In this document: one piece after another, positions 5,793 through 9,084 of the stretch
Layout: each line of letters begins with the position of its first letter
Numbering within the stretch: the first letter of the stretch is position 1
Assembly: GCA_000404785.1 (NCBI GenBank)
Contig: ASNI01000063.1
Span: forward strand, 1 to 9,084
Origin: Cloacimonetes bacterium SCGC AAA252-N17
Lineage (GTDB): Bacteria; Cloacimonadota; Cloacimonadia; JGIOTU-2
Direction: 5' to 3'
DNA: 9,084 bases
Translations under genes and position numbers: made by a program
The notes under the pieces: model-generated
What the model saw: the letters and a program-made list of their open reading frames with translations, nothing else
The model's database searches: none
Told to the model about the DNA's origin: nothing

Positions 5793-5841
5793 CCTCTTCG
5801 CACCACGCTCCCCGCTGTCCCCTCTTCGCTCTTCGCTCCGC
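5793..5841 (-). repeat. Right heptamer array (seven degenerate 7-bp units)
   Basis: Read on the minus strand, seven consecutive 7-bp units run from 5841 down to 5793, among them GCGGAGC, GAAGAGC, GAAGAGG, GGGGAGC and GTGGTGC. They share a G-purine-rich-AGC pattern with the left array but in opposite orientation. G+C is 34/49. The array starts 6 bp from the guaB stop codon. 5798-5810 pairs with 5310-5322 at 12 of 13 positions, so a transcript spanning both could close a stem around the four-helix-bundle gene. Confidence 0.7.
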
Positions 5842-5847
5842 GACAAC

Positions 5848-7320
5848 CTATCTTTGATAGTTCGGTGCTTCCTTTACTATTGATACATCATGAGGATGGC
5901 TTTCTTTAAGGGATGCTGAGGTAATTTTTGTAAAAACTGTTTTGTTTCTCATTTCCTCAATTGTTGCAGCTCCACAGTAGCCCATTCCTGCTTTTAGTCC
6001 TCCAAGTAATTGGAAAATATAATCCGAGAGAGGCCCTTTATATTCAACTCGTCCTTCTATACCTTCGGCGACGAGTTTGATGCTCTCGGTTGGATTGCTC
6101 GTTTTCACATCATCCTGAAAATATCTATCTTTACTCCCGGCTTTCATTGCTCCGATAGAGCCCATACCGCGATAGGTTTTATATCGTCTTCCTTCATAAA
6201 TTACATCCTCACCAGGGCTTTCATCAGTACCGGCAAAGAGCGAGCCGATCATCACAACATTTGCTCCGGCAGCAATTGCTTTGGCAATGTCGCCGGAATA
6301 TTTGATGCCACCGTCTGCAATAATGGGCACTTCGTTTTGTGCTGCTTTTGCACACTCTAATATCGCTGTAAGCTGAGGAACTCCCACGCCTGCAATCACT
6401 CGTGTGGTACAAATTGAACCCGGTCCAATTCCCACCTTCACTGCGTCAACTCCGGTCTTAATAAGATCCATTGTAGCTTCAGCCGTGGCGACATTTCCTG
6501 CAATAATATTTTGATTGGGAAACTTCCTTCGCAAATTTCTCATCGCTTCCATGGCTTTCACGCTATGCCCATGAGCTGTATCTATGACTATCACATCCAC
6601 ATCAGCATTGATGAGTTCCTGAGCACGTTCAAGATAATCTCCACCTACGCCGATCGCTGCACCGGCAAGAAGTCTTCCTTCTTCGTCCTTGGCAGCATTG
6701 GGATATTTGATGCTTTTCATTATGTCTTTCACAGTTATCAAACCTTTAAGAGAGTAGGAGTCATCAACAAGAAGCAGCTTTTCAATACGGTGTTTGTGCA
6801 ATAGGGTTGTTGCATCTTCCAGAGAGATGCCGTCCAAAGCAGTGACCAAATTTTGTGATGTCATCAATTCAGATACTTTTTTTGAAAGATCATCCTCAAA
6901 CATCATGTCTCTGTTTGTGATTATTCCAACGAGTTTATTCCTCTCAACAATTGGGATTCCTGAGATATTATGCTCCTGCATTACATCGTGAGCATCCTGC
7001 AGACGGGCATTGGGAGTGAGAGTAATAGGATTATGTATAATAACGCTTTCCGAACGTTTCACTTTTTGCACGAAGGATGCCTGCTGCTCAATGGTCAGGT
7101 TTTTGTGAATAATACCTATACCACCTTCTTTTGCCATAGCAATAGCCATCTTTGACTCGGTCACTGTATCCATAGCTGCGCTGATAATTGGGATATTAAG
7201 CGAGATATGCCGCGTGAGTCTTGTTTTCAAAGCCACATCCCGTGGAAGCACATATGATTTTCCCGGAATAAGGAGAACGTCATCAAAAGTTAAACTTTCA
7301 TGTAATATTTTTTCTTTCAT
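5848..7320 (-). CDS. guaB: Inosine-5'-monophosphate dehydrogenase
   Basis: A full-length 490-residue IMP dehydrogenase, which oxidises IMP to XMP with NAD+ in the committed step of guanine nucleotide synthesis. The N-terminal barrel segment starts LTFDDVLLIPG (10-20). Two CBS domains occupy about 93-205 (NISGIPIVERNKLVGIITNRD and HRIEKLLLVDD regions) and usually sense adenine or guanine nucleotides. The catalytic loop GPGSICTTR (299-307) carries C304, followed by ADGGI (335-339, IMP phosphate binding), MIGS (357-360), YRGMGS (383-388), the flap DRYFQ (398-402) with the catalytic Arg-Tyr, and EGR (422-424). It ends in the usual HDVSIVKEAPNY tail. ATG at 7320 is 5 nt after the kinase stop, with a weak AGGA overlapping that stop, so it is probably translated by coupling. 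Downstream lies the heptamer array. Confidence 0.98.
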   Translation of the reverse strand: MKEKILHESLTFDDVLLIPGKSYVLPRDVALKTRLTRHISLNIPIISAAMDTVTESKMAIAMAKEGGIGIIHKNLTIEQQASFVQKVKRSESVIIHNPITLTPNARLQDAHDVMQEHNISGIPIVERNKLVGIITNRDMMFEDDLSKKVSELMTSQNLVTALDGISLEDATTLLHKHRIEKLLLVDDSYSLKGLITVKDIMKSIKYPNAAKDEEGRLLAGAAIGVGGDYLERAQELINADVDVIVIDTAHGHSVKAMEAMRNLRRKFPNQNIIAGNVATAEATMDLIKTGVDAVKVGIGPGSICTTRVIAGVGVPQLTAILECAKAAQNEVPIIADGGIKYSGDIAKAIAAGANVVMIGSLFAGTDESPGEDVIYEGRRYKTYRGMGSIGAMKAGSKDRYFQDDVKTSNPTESIKLVAEGIEGRVEYKGPLSDYIFQLLGGLKAGMGYCGAATIEEMRNKTVFTKITSASLKESHPHDVSIVKEAPNYQR

Positions 7321-7325
7321 AGATC

Positions 7326-8981
7326 CTAGTAGTCGAAATTACTACCCTTTATAAATTCTCGTAAAATAGAATTTCGGGGAATGGGTATTTCCGGAATGGT
7401 TACAAAGAAAGAGAGTAAATTTATCAATCTTTGTGCTTCCGAATATTGTTCACTTTCCTGTGTGATCTTCATCAATTCTGGAATTGCGATCCTTTTTAAA
7501 ACGCCAAGTTCATACACAAGTGCAGAATTGAACATGACATCCGCTTCCTCTTGAAAGGAGAAAACAAATTTTCTTTCTCCTGCCCGAATGGAATCCCAGC
7601 GTTTGATGGTCTGTTCTGCATCATACCCACGGAAAAATGTATCGCGGACAATTCTGCGAATAATGCGCGTGTCTGAAGTTGAAATTCGATTTAGATTATC
7701 TAAGTTCAGTTGTGTGAGTGCACTAACATAGATTTTATATTTATTTTTTCTTTTTATAGATGGTGTCAGAACGTCATTCAATCCGTGAATTCCCTCTAAA
7801 ATTATTATTTGATCTTTACTGATATGGAATTTCGTACCGTGCTCTTCACGTTTTCCGTCTCTGAAATTGTACTTGGGGATTTCGACTTCCTTTCCTTCGA
7901 GCAGATGTTCAATATGATTATTAATAAGTTCTTTATCAAGCGCATTAATTGATTCGAAATCATATTCACCTTGCCCATCTCTTGGAGTTTTTTCTCTATC
8001 AAGGAAATAGTTATCAAGAGAGGTCACAAAAGATGAGAGTCCAGTCACTTTCAACTGAATTGCGAGCCGTTTCACAAAGGTGGTTTTACCTGATGCTGAA
8101 GGTCCCGATATCAGAACAACAATTCCAGAATTTCTTTTTTGATGAATCTCTTCGGCAATTTCAGCGATTTTTTTCTCATGTAGTGCTTCGGAAACCTGAA
8201 TAATCTCATTTATCTCAAAATTTTCCACTTTCTGGTTCAGCGATGCAACGTATGAGAGATTGAGTATGTTGCCCCAGCGCTCATATTCAGTGAAGATCTT
8301 TAGCAAATTGGGCAAAGGACGGAAGGTTCCGATCCTGTCCGGATAATCCACAGTAGGAAATCTCAGTATAAGACCTGGTGGTACATATTTCAGATCGAAA
8401 AGTTTAAGATAGCCCGTTGAAGGAACAAGGGGTCCGTTAAAGAAATCATAAAGCTCTGCATATTTATAAATGAGAATGTTATTTTTAGGGCAGTATTTTA
8501 AAAGTTGAAGCTTGATCTCGTCTTTTTCAAAGTATTGATATGCCCGTCTTTTAGAAAGATATAAAGTCTCGAAAGTTTCATCCTCAGCTATCAAGTGCTC
8601 CATTCTCTTTTTTATCTTATCCACGTCATCTTTAGTGAGCAGAAATCGGGAAAAAGTTTCAATATAACAGCCATCACCAAGAGAATGCTTTACCTGGATT
8701 TTGGGACGCTCAAAAAGCTCATTTACCCCACGCATAAAAACAAAGATAAGCGAATTCTGATAGATGCGCAAACCTTCTCTCGTGCCGATATGCACATATT
8801 CTACGGTGCAGCCGGAATCGATAATATGATCAAGAGGGTAAAGAATATTATCTATCTTCACTGCAACAACTACATATTGAAACTGAAGGCGTTCCTTCTT
8901 CATAAGCAATAAGGGAGTAATTTCCTTATCGCAGTTACATATTTTGGATAAATTTCCATTTTTGATAATTTTAATTTCCAT
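7326..8981 (-). CDS. Nucleoside (uridine-type) kinase with ThrRS-like N-terminal domains
   Basis: A 551-residue cytoplasmic protein. Residues 1-65 resemble a TGS-type fold. Residues 95-155 match the second additional domain of threonyl-tRNA synthetase (KHSLGDGCYIETF, then DVDKIKKRMEHLIAEDETF). No synthetase core follows. Residues 285-500 are a P-loop phosphotransferase of the uridine kinase/phosphoribulokinase class: Walker A GPSASGKTT (293-301), LDNYFLDRE (322-330), YNFRDGKR (371-378), ILEGIHGLN (394-402), an Arg-rich lid (432-446) and RWDSIRAGE (461-469). Proteins of this architecture, found for example in Thermotoga and Bacteroidetes, phosphorylate nucleosides, and uridine is the usual annotation. 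The link to guaB leaves a purine nucleoside substrate open. AAGG at 8989-8992 (minus-strand reading) precedes ATG by 7 nt. The length is normal for the family. Confidence 0.92.
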   Translation of the reverse strand: MEIKIIKNGNLSKICNCDKEITPLLLMKKERLQFQYVVVAVKIDNILYPLDHIIDSGCTVEYVHIGTREGLRIYQNSLIFVFMRGVNELFERPKIQVKHSLGDGCYIETFSRFLLTKDDVDKIKKRMEHLIAEDETFETLYLSKRRAYQYFEKDEIKLQLLKYCPKNNILIYKYAELYDFFNGPLVPSTGYLKLFDLKYVPPGLILRFPTVDYPDRIGTFRPLPNLLKIFTEYERWGNILNLSYVASLNQKVENFEINEIIQVSEALHEKKIAEIAEEIHQKRNSGIVVLISGPSASGKTTFVKRLAIQLKVTGLSSFVTSLDNYFLDREKTPRDGQGEYDFESINALDKELINNHIEHLLEGKEVEIPKYNFRDGKREEHGTKFHISKDQIIILEGIHGLNDVLTPSIKRKNKYKIYVSALTQLNLDNLNRISTSDTRIIRRIVRDTFFRGYDAEQTIKRWDSIRAGERKFVFSFQEEADVMFNSALVYELGVLKRIAIPELMKITQESEQYSEAQRLINLLSFFVTIPEIPIPRNSILREFIKGSNFDY

Positions 8982-9011
8982 ATAAAAACCTTGAACTCAA
9001 TCATCATGACT

Positions 9012-9083
9012 CTAAATCCTTGTCAAATTTTTCAATTGCTGATTTTGGAGTTGCTCGTTATAGAATGTATAGAGTGTAACAGG
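9012..9083 (-). CDS. Possible 3' end of an unidentified minus-strand CDS
   Basis: On the minus strand one frame is open from the window edge for 23 codons to TAG (9012-9014), reading VTLYTFYNEQLQNQQLKNLTRI. The other two frames stop sooner. If real, this gene ends 30 nt upstream of the kinase start and would belong to the same operon. The fragment is too short to identify and could be chance. Confidence 0.27.
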   Translation of the reverse strand, partial: PVTLYTFYNEQLQNQQLKNLTRI

Positions 9084-9084
9084 G

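Larger units (their letters stand above)
5286..5841 (-). mobile_element. IVS-like cassette: four-helix-bundle gene between inverted heptamer arrays
   Basis: A 556-bp unit made of a left heptamer array, the four-helix-bundle gene with its own strong ribosome binding site, and a right heptamer array in inverted orientation. It occupies nearly all of the space between the converging queE and guaB genes. Related S23-family genes are known inside intervening sequences of 23S rRNA, where flanking complementary sequence forms a stem. Here the same plan appears outside rRNA. Treating it as a single mobile unit is inference from this architecture; there is no recombinase gene and no clear target-site duplication. 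Confidence 0.5.

Noticed and set aside
5793..5841. Right heptamer array as a CRISPR array
   Set aside because: Units are 7 bp, contiguous and without spacers.
9021..9026. TTGACA on the minus strand upstream of the kinase
   Set aside because: No acceptable -10 element lies 16-18 nt downstream, and it falls within a possible upstream coding tail.

Overview
The window reads as a piece of an AT-leaning bacterial chromosome, probably from an anaerobe. The anaerobe reading rests on an electron-transfer flavoprotein alpha subunit fused to a two-cluster ferredoxin domain and on a long threonyl-tRNA-synthetase-like nucleoside kinase. No rRNA or lineage marker is present. A Cloacimonadota/FCB-type or clostridial-like anaerobe would fit the gene set, but I cannot fix the phylum from sequence alone. 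TTG start codons are used at least twice with good Shine-Dalgarno (SD) sequences.

Layout. At the left edge there may be the tail of an unknown gene (3-95), then about 350 bases without a convincing gene. That stretch holds nested repeats: a 13-bp inverted pair enclosing two consecutive hairpins, and a 14-bp direct repeat. A tightly packed plus-strand gene series follows: a WalJ/YycJ-type metallo-beta-lactamase-fold hydrolase (449-1225), a Ca2+/Na+ antiporter (1227-2174), a ferredoxin-fused EtfA (2239-3420), a metal-dependent amidohydrolase (3450-4664), and QueE of 7-deazaguanine synthesis (4664-5296, overlapping its neighbour by 1 nt). On the minus strand, facing these genes, a nucleoside kinase (7326-8981) and guaB/IMP dehydrogenase (5848-7320) form a second operon with a 5-nt gap. 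A possible tail of another minus-strand gene lies at the right edge (9012-9083).

Between the converging ends of queE and guaB sits the most unusual item. It is a four-helix-bundle (S23/23S rRNA intervening-sequence family) gene on the minus strand, with the best SD in the window, flanked on both sides by GC-rich arrays of a degenerate 7-bp repeat in inverted orientation (5286-5327 and 5793-5841). The left array runs into the 3' end of queE and supplies its last codons and stop. The right array begins 6 bp from the guaB stop codon. The whole looks like a compact inserted cassette in a non-ribosomal location, able to fold into a long stem around its own gene.

Functionally the plus-strand genes mix ion transport, flavin-based electron transfer and modified-base synthesis and do not form one obvious pathway. 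The minus-strand pair is coherent as nucleotide salvage and guanine nucleotide synthesis. The amidohydrolase overlapping queE may act on a pterin or deazapurine; that is inference from position only.
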